NCBI GenBank assembly: GCA_027036755.1
Contig: JALWDV010000691.1
Location: 1-7,602, forward strand
Source: Anaerolineae bacterium
Lineage (GTDB): Bacteria; Chloroflexota; Anaerolineae; J102
Direction: 5' to 3'
Length of the DNA stretch: 7,602 nucleotides
Shown here: in pieces, positions 1 through 7,100 of the stretch
Numbering within the stretch: position 1 is the stretch's first letter
Layout: each line of letters opens with the position of its first letter
The notes under the pieces: model-generated
Databases searched by the model: none
What the model was told of the DNA's origin: nothing
Seen by the model: the letters and a program-made list of their open reading frames with translations, nothing else
Made by a program: the position numbers and the translations under genes

Positions 1-4
1 GGGC

Positions 5-40
5 AAAAAGGAGGACGGGAGGGGTGAAAGCGCCTCCTTT
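5..40 (-). terminator. Possible minus-strand intrinsic terminator
   Basis: The arms aaaggagg (7-14) and cctccttt (33-40) form an 8-bp stem with an 18-nt loop. Read on the minus strand, the stem ends in a run of five Ts (9-5). It lies about 345 bp past the stop of the DUF2298 gene, with two repeats between, so it could end that transcript. The large loop and short T run make this weak. Confidence 0.3.
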
Positions 41-152
41 CCGCGTGCGGATTCTAAATTTGAAATTGCTGAATGACGTAATGTGACATTGTCAAGATAG
101 AGCGCTGATTGCTGAAGGTTCGCAAATCCAACGTTGGGCGAGTCTGCAACGG

Positions 153-210
153 GCGTGATGCGTAATGCGTAATGCGTGAGGTCGTCGTGCATCACGAATC
201 ACGCATTACG
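153..210. repeat. Heptamer array and hairpin, intergenic
   Basis: Four successive 7-bp units of the form gcgtRaK (for example gcgtaat) occupy 153-180. The last part, cgtaatgcgtga (168-179), is the exact complement of tcacgcattacg (199-210), giving a 12-bp perfect stem with a 19-nt loop. The unit type is a familiar dispersed repeat in GC-rich environmental bacteria. It lies about 175 bp beyond the 3' end of the DUF2298 gene. Confidence 0.75.
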
Positions 211-253
211 GGATTGGCTCCCCGCGCCGCCGCTCTTCGTAAATAAGTTTCTT

Positions 254-336
254 ACGTCATTTCGAGGGAGCGCAGCGACCGAGAAATCCCCTTGCAGACG
301 AGGAGATTCCTCCTCCCGCGGTCGTCGGAATGACGT
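254..336. repeat. Inverted intergenic repeat beginning acgtcatttcga
   Basis: The outer arms acgtcatttcga (254-265) and tcggaatgacgt (325-336) pair with a single G-T-type mismatch. An inner arm pair, gagaaatc (281-288) and gattcctc (305-312), is nearly complementary. This is a widespread class of bacterial intergenic palindrome. It ends 49 bp before the DUF2298 stop, so it lies on or near that gene's transcript 3' end. Confidence 0.75.
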
Positions 337-384
337 AGCAAGGGACTTTCGTCCGCATCGGCGGGCGGCGGAGCGGGCGATTGC

Positions 385-2970
385 TCACTCCTCGCTTGGC
401 GCGCCGCCTTTCCAGCGGTAGATGGTGTAGGGGCCGGATGTGAAGACGGGCTCCCATAGTTGCAGGTAGCTGTGTTCGGTGTTGGGGGAGATTTTGTATT
501 GGTCTCGCTCTTTGGGGCCGAGGATCATGTATTGGATGCCGAATTCCTGCACGATCTGGCGCACGAGTTCGGGCGATTGGTTTTTGTAGATGGCGCCGAT
601 GAATGGTTCGCGGCGGCCCGGTTCGTCGTAGTTGCCCCGCCATTGCAGCTCGTGCCCGCCCCAGCCCAGCAAGGTGGGGCGACCGGTGAACGCTGAGATG
701 AAGTTGTCGTCGGTGTAGGAGCGGCCGGGCGCTTCGACGATGACGGTGTCGGGCGTGGTGTTTTCGGCCAGCCATTGCATGACTGCGTATTCATCGGGAT
801 TGTAGCGCTGGATGAAGGCTGCGCCGTCCAGGGTGGGCTCGCCCTGGAAATTGCCCGCCTTGGAGGGGATGGCGAAGGCGGGGTAGAGCAGCCCGATGGC
901 GGTCAACGCCAGCACCGTGCTCATCCCGAGCACTTTCAACGCCCGTCCGGCCCGGGTCTGGATGTAGTAAAGGGCGTAGGCGCTGGCTACGGCCATCAGC
1001 AGCCAGGCCTGATAGTAGAATTTGAACACGGTGTTCATGCGGGTGCCGAAGGTGTCCCGCAGGTAGACGAATTCGACCGCGTAGGCCAAAAGCAGGCCCG
1101 TGCCGAACAGAATCAGAGCGAAGCTGAGGCTGGGCGAGGGCAATCTTCGCCACAGTTCGTCTTCTCCGTTTGCTCCTTCGCTGCTTTGCGTGAGAGCATC
1201 TTTCCCCTCTTTTTTTTCTTCCTTAGCGCCTTTGCGCCTTTGCGTGAGACCCCCCCAGATTTGCGTCAGCAATGCGCCCACGGCGGCCAGCAAGCCCCCG
1301 GCAATGAGCCAGGTGAAGGGCGCGGTCAGGCGCAGTTTGAGGATGGCGGGGAGGAGGGAGGCGGGCGTTCCGCCCAGCAGGCCCGTCACTCGATCACGCA
1401 AGCTGGGAACGACCAGCACCAGGAGAATGGAGAGGGCCAGGAAGAGGGCGGGCAGCAGCCACACGGCCAGCAGCCAGTTCACGAAGGCGCGCAGCGAGAC
1501 GTTTTGTCGGCGCCAGGCGGTCAGCAGCAGAAAGAACAGGGCGGTGAGGAAGACCCCGAACATGAAGAAGAACTGGACGAATCGGGTGGGATTGACCACG
1601 TTGGGCAGGGGGCCGCCCGCCTGGGAGCTGAAACTGAGGTAGAAGGGCAGATAGAAGAGGACGCCCAATGCGGCGAGGCTGACGAAGGTGACGCCGATTT
1701 CTTTCCAGAAGCGTTGGCCCAGGCGCAGGCCCTGATAGCCCCGGCGCACCGCGTAGGCCGCAGTGAGCAGAAAGACGTAGATGGGGAAGTCCCAGGTGTT
1801 GAGAAAGCCCATCGCGCCCACCATCAGCCCGGCCAGGGGCAGCCCCCAGCCATCCAGTCCGAACGCTGCTCGCACTGTTCGCCAAACGCTGCGCCAGCCT
1901 CCACCTTCTTCTATATCTCCCTTAGCGCCTTTGCGCCTTTGCGTGAGATCAAAGATCAAATTCAGCGCCAGGGCCATCATCAAGAAGGCGAAGGGGATGG
2001 CGAGGACGTGGGGGTGCATGTCGCCCAGGATGAAGCTGAATTGGGGGAATTCGTCGATGACTTCCTGGGCGCTGGTGTGGGCCAGGTTGTAATCGTGAAC
2101 GACCCGGGAGGCCCGCCACCACCACCATCCGCCCGCATTGGGGTTGAAGCGGCCAGTGACGGGCGCGGAGGCCAGGTCTTTGATGTCGAAGAAGTCCAGC
2201 GCGGCCTGGGAAAGCAGTCCTTTTGCGTGCAGGACTTCCAGCAGGACTTCCAGGTTGCCCATGAGGGCCGCGAACGCGCCCGCCAGCAGACCATAAATCC
2301 AGCCAGCCGCGCCGGACCCGGGCGTTTTTTTATCGCCCCGCACCAGCGTGTAGACCAGCGCAAAGGGTTCGGTGACCGCGAAGGCGAAGATCGCGGCCAG
2401 GCCCAGGTTGAAGACCACGGTGGTGGCCACGCCCGAGAGCCGGGCCAGCATGTTCAGCAATACATAGCCGAAGTAGTAGTAGCTGATGCCATAGCCCGCC
2501 AGCCACGGGTCTTGCGGCGGGAATGCGGCGGAGTTGAACGCGCCGTTGATGAACGCTATCTCCATGGGTTTTTCGGTGCCCGCGATATCGGGGTTGTAGG
2601 CCCGGAACGCAGCCCACCCGGCCATGGCCAGCAAAAACAGCAGCTCGACGCCCAGCCAGTAGCGCCAGTTTTGGCGCAGGTCGGCCAGCAGCGGACGCTG
2701 ACCCGTTTCGTCCCGTTGCAATCCGGGCCGGGCCAGCCACAGGCTCGCGGCCAGCACCGTCAGCAGGGCGATGATGACGCCGCCCAGGTCGTTGCGCAGC
2801 AGCCCGAAGCTGGCTCCCAGCCACAATACGTAGCCAACCAGCAGCAGGCCCAGGGCTTTGGCGAAGGCCAGGCTCATGTCGGGCCGGGCGCGAAAGAGCC
2901 GCCAGGCCAGGGGCAGGGCGACCAGACCCAGGAGTTCGAGGACGAGCCAGAAGCGGAGGAAGTCGGTCAT
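385..2970 (-). CDS. DUF2298 / Chlor_Arch_YYY polytopic membrane protein (TIGR03662-type)
   Basis: This is an 861-residue, strongly hydrophobic protein with roughly 14-16 candidate membrane helices, from about residue 5 to 700, then a soluble C-terminal domain (about 704-861). The diagnostic stretch is DPWLAGYGISYYYFGY (154-169) with the YYYxG motif. Further family-like blocks are KPMEIAF (134-140), WWWWRASR (282-289), GDMHPH (316-321), NTWDFP (391-396) and RDTFGTRMNTVFKFYYQAW (638-656). The family is known as a Chloroflexota/archaeal membrane protein of 700-900 residues with variable inserts and no proven function; a GT-C-like role in envelope glycan assembly is inference from its usual TIGR03663 partner, present here at 4137-7451. 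The ATG at 2970 is chosen because an in-frame TGA lies 12 codons upstream with no other start between; no clear Shine-Dalgarno is visible. The stop is TGA at 385-387. Two hydrophilic inserts (residues about 342-357 and 575-607) come from a 29-bp repeat. The frame stays open, so the gene appears intact. Confidence 0.9.
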   Translation of the reverse strand: MTDFLRFWLVLELLGLVALPLAWRLFRARPDMSLAFAKALGLLLVGYVLWLGASFGLLRNDLGGVIIALLTVLAASLWLARPGLQRDETGQRPLLADLRQNWRYWLGVELLFLLAMAGWAAFRAYNPDIAGTEKPMEIAFINGAFNSAAFPPQDPWLAGYGISYYYFGYVLLNMLARLSGVATTVVFNLGLAAIFAFAVTEPFALVYTLVRGDKKTPGSGAAGWIYGLLAGAFAALMGNLEVLLEVLHAKGLLSQAALDFFDIKDLASAPVTGRFNPNAGGWWWWRASRVVHDYNLAHTSAQEVIDEFPQFSFILGDMHPHVLAIPFAFLMMALALNLIFDLTQRRKGAKGDIEEGGGWRSVWRTVRAAFGLDGWGLPLAGLMVGAMGFLNTWDFPIYVFLLTAAYAVRRGYQGLRLGQRFWKEIGVTFVSLAALGVLFYLPFYLSFSSQAGGPLPNVVNPTRFVQFFFMFGVFLTALFFLLLTAWRRQNVSLRAFVNWLLAVWLLPALFLALSILLVLVVPSLRDRVTGLLGGTPASLLPAILKLRLTAPFTWLIAGGLLAAVGALLTQIWGGLTQRRKGAKEEKKEGKDALTQSSEGANGEDELWRRLPSPSLSFALILFGTGLLLAYAVEFVYLRDTFGTRMNTVFKFYYQAWLLMAVASAYALYYIQTRAGRALKVLGMSTVLALTAIGLLYPAFAIPSKAGNFQGEPTLDGAAFIQRYNPDEYAVMQWLAENTTPDTVIVEAPGRSYTDDNFISAFTGRPTLLGWGGHELQWRGNYDEPGRREPFIGAIYKNQSPELVRQIVQEFGIQYMILGPKERDQYKISPNTEHSYLQLWEPVFTSGPYTIYRWKGGAPSEE
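1173..1249. repeat. Intragenic dispersed repeat, two modules, inside the DUF2298 gene
   Basis: The 29-bp module at 1221-1249 is identical to 1920-1948. A shorter related module (1175-1195) shares the first bases cctt and the 12-base end ctttgcgtgaga. Between them lies a pyrimidine-rich stretch with eight Ts (1210-1217). On the minus strand the region encodes the hydrophilic stretch LTQRRKGAKEEKKEGK onward (residues about 575-607) between two membrane helices. On the plus strand it translates to a peptide of the SFAALRE...SAFAPLRE type, which I recognise as a frequent by-product of dispersed repeats in many bacterial genomes. Confidence 0.8.
1920..1948. repeat. Intragenic dispersed 29-bp repeat, second copy
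   Basis: This is an exact 29-base match to 1221-1249, in the same orientation and the same codon phase, so the protein again gains LTQRRKGAK (residues 342-350). It extends the loop after the helix ending ALNLIFD. The flanking insert (GDIEEGGG, about 351-358) is also hydrophilic and is probably part of the insertion. Confidence 0.85.
2230..2253. repeat. Two perfect 12-bp tandem repeats in the DUF2298 gene
   Basis: The unit caggacttccag occurs twice in direct succession (2230-2241 and 2242-2253). It is in frame and encodes the repeated residues in NLEVLLEVLHAK (239-250). It could be a small slippage duplication or simply similar codons for a regular helix. Confidence 0.6.
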
Positions 2971-3015
2971 TGTGGATATGCAGTAAGCAGAGTGGTAGTG
3001 GCGTCATCCACGCCC

Positions 3016-3112
3016 GCCCGGCGATGAAGTCGCCGGGCTACAGAACAGCGCCGGATGAATCCGGCTAGCCCCGAAGGGGCGCTGTTTCTAGCCGGGGGAA
3101 TTATCCCCCGGC
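3016..3112 (+). repeat. BIME-like four-hairpin palindromic element, copy 1
   Basis: Four hairpins are present. H1 is 3016-3038 (9-bp perfect stem, loop tgaag). H2 is 3050-3065 (gccgga/tccggc, loop tgaa). H3 is 3068-3080 (gcccc/ggggc, loop gaa). H4 is 3091-3112 (9-bp stem, loop atta). The arms aacagcgcc (3044-3052) and ggcgctgtt (3078-3086) are exact complements and can close H2 and H3 into a larger cruciform. The two halves of the element are themselves imperfect inverted copies of each other, like a BIME made of two opposed REPs. A 17-bp leader (2999-3015) also precedes copies 2 and 4. Confidence 0.9.
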
Positions 3113-3181
3113 GGTGGTGGTGGACAAGAAGCATTTGGCAAGGGGTGAGCCGTCAGATGCGGGATGGCGTCATCCACGCCC
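3113..3181. repeat. 69-bp inter-element spacer, left copy
   Basis: This spacer is identical over all 69 bases to 3964-4032. It starts with a ggtggtggtgg run and ends with the 17-bp leader (3165-3181) that also stands before copy 1 at 2999-3015. That makes the two elements of the left block a tandem duplication with a 166-bp period. A small hairpin, ggatg/catcc (3162-3175), lies inside. No reading frame of interest was seen. Confidence 0.88.
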
Positions 3182-3277
3182 GCCCGGCGATGAAGTCGCC
3201 GGGCTACAGAACAGCGCCGGATAAATCCGGCTAGCCCCGCAGGGGCGCTGTTTCTAGCCGGGGAATTATCCCCCGGC
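3182..3277 (+). repeat. BIME-like four-hairpin palindromic element, copy 2
   Basis: This is the same structure as copy 1 with private changes: G to A in the H2 loop (3223) and loss of one G in the H4 stem (four Gs at 3260-3263 instead of five). The H3 loop is gca, as in copy 4, and the H4 loop is atta, as in copy 1. It lies 53 bp beyond the 3' end of the transposase gene and could act as a transcript-end structure for it, although there is no T tract. Confidence 0.9.
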
Positions 3278-3330
3278 GGTGGTGGTGTCCCCTCGGACGG
3301 GGAGCGTTCCTCGGGCAAAGGGCGGCATGA

Positions 3331-3822
3331 TTATTCCTCAAGTGATGTCAACTCAGCACGCCACGCGCTATCATCCAGGGCATAGGTGGGAGCTGGCTCT
3401 CGAAGCATGCGTTTTGTTTCGCCGGAGCAACGCTCCAAGACAGCAATGGTTGTCCGCTGGGCATGGTGCTCTTTTTGACTTTGAACATAAGCAATAAAAT
3501 TTGGGAGACGTTTCGCATCAAAGGAAAATGCGCCATATTCCTCTTGCCAATACAAAATGGTGGGCAGGTTCATTTTGTTGAATTTGGTGGAGGTGACGGC
3601 TTTGATTTGGCCAACAAATCTGGCGACGGCGATTTTGGGAGGAATCGAGACAACCATGTGCACATGGTCGGGCATGCCGCCAATCGCGAAGACTGTAGCT
3701 TCCAGACCAATGGCTTTTGTGCGCAACAGCTCATAAACGATTGGTTCTACATCTGGTGCGAGCAGGGCTTCGCGATATTTTGTTGACCAGATCAGATGGT
3801 AGAAAAGCTGCCAGTAGGGCAT
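3331..3822 (-). CDS. HUH/Y1 transposase, IS200/IS605-like, probable RAYT (REP-associated tyrosine transposase)
   Basis: This 163-residue protein has the size and motif order of the single-domain Y1 transposases (Transposase_17/Y1_Tnp type). The metal-binding HUH motif is PDHVHMVV, with His53 and His55. The block YWQEEYGAFSFD (91-102) is typical of the group. The likely nucleophile is Tyr112 in YVQSQKEHH (112-120), with Gln116 and the HH pair downstream as in relatives. Such enzymes cut and rejoin single-stranded DNA at sites marked by hairpins. All key residues and a full N-terminus (MPYWQLFYHLIWSTKYR) are present, so it looks functional. It sits between two near-identical blocks of palindromic repeats, 53 bp from the left block and 44 bp from the right, which favours a RAYT over an ordinary IS200 element; IS200/IS605 TnpA is the alternative. 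Stop codon is TAA. No Shine-Dalgarno is obvious. GC is lower than in the neighbours (hand count 79 of 180 bases at 3481-3660), suggesting acquisition. Confidence 0.88.
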   Translation of the reverse strand: MPYWQLFYHLIWSTKYREALLAPDVEPIVYELLRTKAIGLEATVFAIGGMPDHVHMVVSIPPKIAVARFVGQIKAVTSTKFNKMNLPTILYWQEEYGAFSFDAKRLPNFIAYVQSQKEHHAQRTTIAVLERCSGETKRMLREPAPTYALDDSAWRAELTSLEE

Positions 3823-3866
3823 AAGAAACGATAGCGATTGGTGTGTTTTGCGGAAGGGTGATGGTG

Positions 3867-3963
3867 GCCCGGCGATGAAGTCGCCGGGCTACAGAACAGC
3901 GCCGGATGAATCCGGCTAGCCCCGAAGGGGCGCTGTTTCTAGCCGGGGGAACTATCCCCCGGC
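3867..3963 (+). repeat. BIME-like four-hairpin palindromic element, copy 3
   Basis: This copy differs from copy 1 at one base only (3952, H4 loop acta instead of atta). The H3 loop is gaa, as in copy 1. Unlike the other copies near the transposase it is not preceded by the 17-bp leader; homology to the left block begins exactly at the foot of H1, marking a sharp element edge. It lies 44 bp upstream of the transposase start codon. Confidence 0.9.
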
Positions 3964-4032
3964 GGTGGTGGTGGACAAGAAGCATTTGGCAAGGGGTGAG
4001 CCGTCAGATGCGGGATGGCGTCATCCACGCCC
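3964..4032. repeat. 69-bp inter-element spacer, right copy
   Basis: This spacer is identical base for base to 3113-3181, including the terminal leader (4016-4032). The identity shows that the whole element-spacer-element block was duplicated recently, or is kept uniform by recombination. Confidence 0.88.
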
Positions 4033-4129
4033 GCCCGGCGATGAAGTCGCCGGGCTACAGAACAGCGCCGGATGAATCCGGCTAGCCCCGCAGGGGCGCT
4101 GTTTCTAGCCGGGGGAACTATCCCCCGGC
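4033..4129 (+). repeat. BIME-like four-hairpin palindromic element, copy 4
   Basis: This is a full 97-bp copy with H3 loop gca and H4 loop acta. Its H4 end lies 7 bp from the TAG stop of the 4137-7451 gene, so on that gene's transcript a 9-bp GC-rich hairpin would follow the stop almost at once. It could protect the 3' end or cause partial termination. No T tract follows it, so a classical terminator is not supported. Confidence 0.9.
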
Positions 4130-4136
4130 GGTGGCT

Positions 4137-7100
4137 CTATCGGATAGGCTCGAACTTCATCACGCGGTTATTGTCTGCGTCCGCCACCCACACGAAATTA
4201 TCGGGGGAGACGGCCACGCCGTTGAGATAACCGAATTCGCCCGGGCCCGCGCCGAACTCGCCGAACGCGGCCCTGGCCTTACCCTCGCTATCCCACACTA
4301 GCACGCGCCAGCCTGTGGGATCTGCGGCATAGACCAGATTGTTCTGATCCACCGCCAGATAGGGCTTCATCAGAATGTCCTGCCCCTCCCAGCCGGGCAC
4401 GGGCCAGACTTTGACGAACTGATAATCGGACGAGAACTTCTGAATGCGCTGATTCCAGGTGTCGGCCACGTAGATGTTGCCGTCGGAATCCACGGCGATG
4501 CCCACCGGTTCATCGAAATAACCGTCATCCACGCCCGCGCCGCCGAATTGGGTCACAGGCTGGCCGTCGGGCGTGAACACCTGCACCCGCTTGTTGCCCG
4601 TATCCGTCACCAGCAGATTGCCATCCTGGGTGAAAGCGATGGCGCGCGGGCCCCAGAACACGCCCATCTGGCCCAACTGGCCATCGGTGGAGACGAACGC
4701 GCCCCAGGAAGTGATGAAATCGCCATCGGGCGAGAACTTCTGGATGCGGTGATTCCAGGTGTCGGCCACGTACACATTGCCATCCGGGCCGATGGCCACA
4801 TCCCAGGGCTCGTTGAACTGGCCCGGTTCTGCGCCAAAATCGCCCCACGAAGTCAACATCGTTCCATTGGCGTCGAACACGACAATGCGGTGATTGCTGG
4901 TGTCCGCCACATAGATGCGCCCATCCGGGGCCACCGCCATGTTGCGGGGCTGAGCAAGCTGGCCCGGGCCGCCGATGATTTGCACGGCCTGCGCGTCCAC
5001 ATACTTATCCGCGAAATCATCGCCCGCAGCCTCGGCCTCCGTCAGCGCGGGCAGCGCGGTCAAATCCCACACCTGCGAGGCGATGTCCTTGCGCACGAAC
5101 ATCACGAAATGATCCGCCGGACTCCACTCGGCAATGGGCTGCTGATACTTGCGATACAGCACGATGTCCCAGAACACCTTGCGGCTTTCGGGATTTTTGA
5201 TCCACGACCACAGCAGCGGCAGCCCCTTCAGCACCGTGCCATCGGGCTGGGCCACGCCATCCACCAGTTGTTTGTAAGTCTCCTTGGGCCACCAAATCTG
5301 CCGATATTCGGTGCGATAGTAATTGTTGCCCAAAAACGGCTTGGCCTTGCCCTCGTTTTCGATTCCCACCAGAATGACGGGAACATCCTTCAGCGCCTCG
5401 CGAGTGATGTTGGCCCCCACGAACTTCTTGTTGGGGAAATCGCGGAAGTACCATTCGAAAGGCCATGTGGTCTGATCATCATAGACGAAAGTCAGCGCGT
5501 TTTCGCCCACGGTGCGGCGCGAGATTTCCTTCAAATCGTTGACCACGATCTTGATGTCGGGCGCACCGTGCGCATACACGATGGGCTCGATGGGATAATC
5601 GTAATTCACATAATTCAGAATAAAAGCAGTGCGCAGAGAGAAAAGGGTCAGCAACCCCAACAAGCTCAGCAAGATGAGCCGCGCGCTCATATCCCCGCCC
5701 AGCTCTCTGATCTTTCGATACAGCACCCAGGCGAAGATGACCAGCACGATGAGGCCCACCAGCACCGCCATGGTCTGACTGAGCGCATCCAGAGACTTCC
5801 CCTGAAAAGGCTTCTGCTTGAGAATCTCGAACAGCACAATCAGCCAGATAGGCGCGCCCAGCAGAATCCACAGGCCGCCCTTTTCCCAAACCGCCCGCCA
5901 GTCCACCGTCTTCAGCTTCCATGCGATCCACCAGCCGCCCAACAGCGCCATGGGTACAGCAAAATGCGTGGTCAGCCAGGGCATCTTCTCGCCCGCCCAG
6001 GTGTACGCGCCCCACGTCAGCGCGATCCACCACACCAGATACAACGTCCACAGATCCCGCACGGCCTGCGGGCCCGAAACGTCATCCGTGGGCGCGGAAT
6101 CGATGCGCTGACGGCGAACGACGCGCACCAGCACGCCGATGGTCGCCAAGCCGCTCAGCAGCATGGGCAGAAACTCATACAGGGGAACCAGCATGAAATA
6201 ATAGAACCAGGGCTGGCCCCCGCGGGCCACCTCCTGCTGGCTCAACCAATAGCCCAGCCCGCCCACCAGGCCCGTGGCCACGCCGCCGCCATTGGTGAAA
6301 AAGGTGGTGAAAAAGAGCAGCATCAGGCCGTAATACAGGCCCAATCCCCCCAGATACGCGTAGAGCTCGCCCCGGGCATTGGCCCAGAGCGCGCCCAGCG
6401 TCGTAAAGCCCACCCACATCACGACGAAAACCACCCCCGCGATGATGGTGTCATGGGCCAGAAGATTATTGAAATTGATGCTGGAGGGATTGCCGCCGAA
6501 CATCTTGATGAAAAACGCGGCGAACAACGGCCCCGACAGCGTGATCACCCACACCGTCACATCCAGCTCCCGCCAATTTTGCAGCCGCTCCCGGCCGAAA
6601 CCCTTGAACAGCGTCCAAAAAGCTGCGGCCAGCAGGATGACGCCGATGATCGCCAGGGGCCACACAGCGAACCCCATGCTATGACTTTTCACCACCTGGC
6701 CTACGGGCGCGTGGATCGATTCATACATGGGATACATCAGGAACAACCCGCCCGCGGCCAGCAGACCCAGGAACGGCCATTTATAACCCGTTTCCTCCCA
6801 GTTTTCCACCAGCAGCCGCCACAACAGCGCCAGCGTCAGAAAACTGATGAGGATGATGACGTAAATGAACGCCACCTCCTTGGTGGTGTAGAGCAGGCCC
6901 AGCATTGCGGCCATAGCCACCAGCAGCCGCTTGTTCCCCTTTTGGATGAATTGGTAGATGAGGATGATCACCGCCAGCGCGAAGAAAATCGCGTACATGT
7001 CGTGGCGGATGTAGCGGCTGTGGAACAGCATGGTGGGGGAGAATGCGAGCATGGCCGCGGCCAGGAATGCGCCCAACTTCCCCAGCCAGGGCCGGGACCA

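Larger units (their letters stand above)
1..384. other. Gene-free region rich in dispersed repeats
   Basis: No credible coding region is present. The stretch holds three unrelated inverted-repeat structures (5-40, 153-210, 254-336). A short open frame on the plus strand (176-421) runs through the repeats and into the antisense of the DUF2298 gene, has no family features and is rejected. Confidence 0.7.
3016..4129. mobile_element. Putative REPtron: RAYT gene flanked by duplicated BIME-like repeat blocks
   Basis: The unit consists of a left block (3016-3277, 262 bp), the HUH transposase gene, and a right block (3867-4129, 263 bp). The blocks are direct repeats that differ by hand alignment at four positions: three substitutions and one 1-bp deletion. 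Each holds two 97-bp four-hairpin elements with a 166-bp period. The arrangement matches what is known of RAYT loci in gammaproteobacteria, where the gene is flanked by REP/BIME sequences, but neither this repeat nor this host is one I recognise as described. No obvious target-site duplication was found at the outer edges. A conventional IS200/IS605 element with unusual ends remains possible. Confidence 0.65.

Noticed and set aside
176..421. 81-codon plus-strand open frame in the gene-free left end
   Set aside because: Its sequence is a translation of the heptamer hairpin and the inverted repeat, then antisense of the DUF2298 3' end. No ribosome binding site or family features were seen.
1210..1217. 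Programmed -1 frameshift at the A8 tract
   Set aside because: The codon phase is gaa aaa aaa gag, which does not fit the usual slippery heptamer reading, and the zero frame already encodes the full protein.
775..3027. 750-codon open frame on the plus strand, antisense to the DUF2298 gene
   Set aside because: Its composition is low-complexity G, Q and E, it has no recognisable domain, and it runs through the intragenic repeats. It is a shadow of the real gene.
3288..3303. tcccc/gggga hairpin just beyond the transposase 3' end, as a possible terminator
   Set aside because: It has only a 5-bp stem with a 6-nt loop and no T tract on the minus strand.
3088..3318. Short minus-strand open frame across element copies 1-2 (a similar one lies at 3731-3985)
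   Set aside because: Both translate the palindromic elements in the same way and would exist wherever the repeat is inserted. There is no evidence of coding.
3016..4129. CRISPR-like array
   Set aside because: The repeats are 97 bp with internal hairpins, occur only twice per block, and the spacers between them are identical rather than unique.
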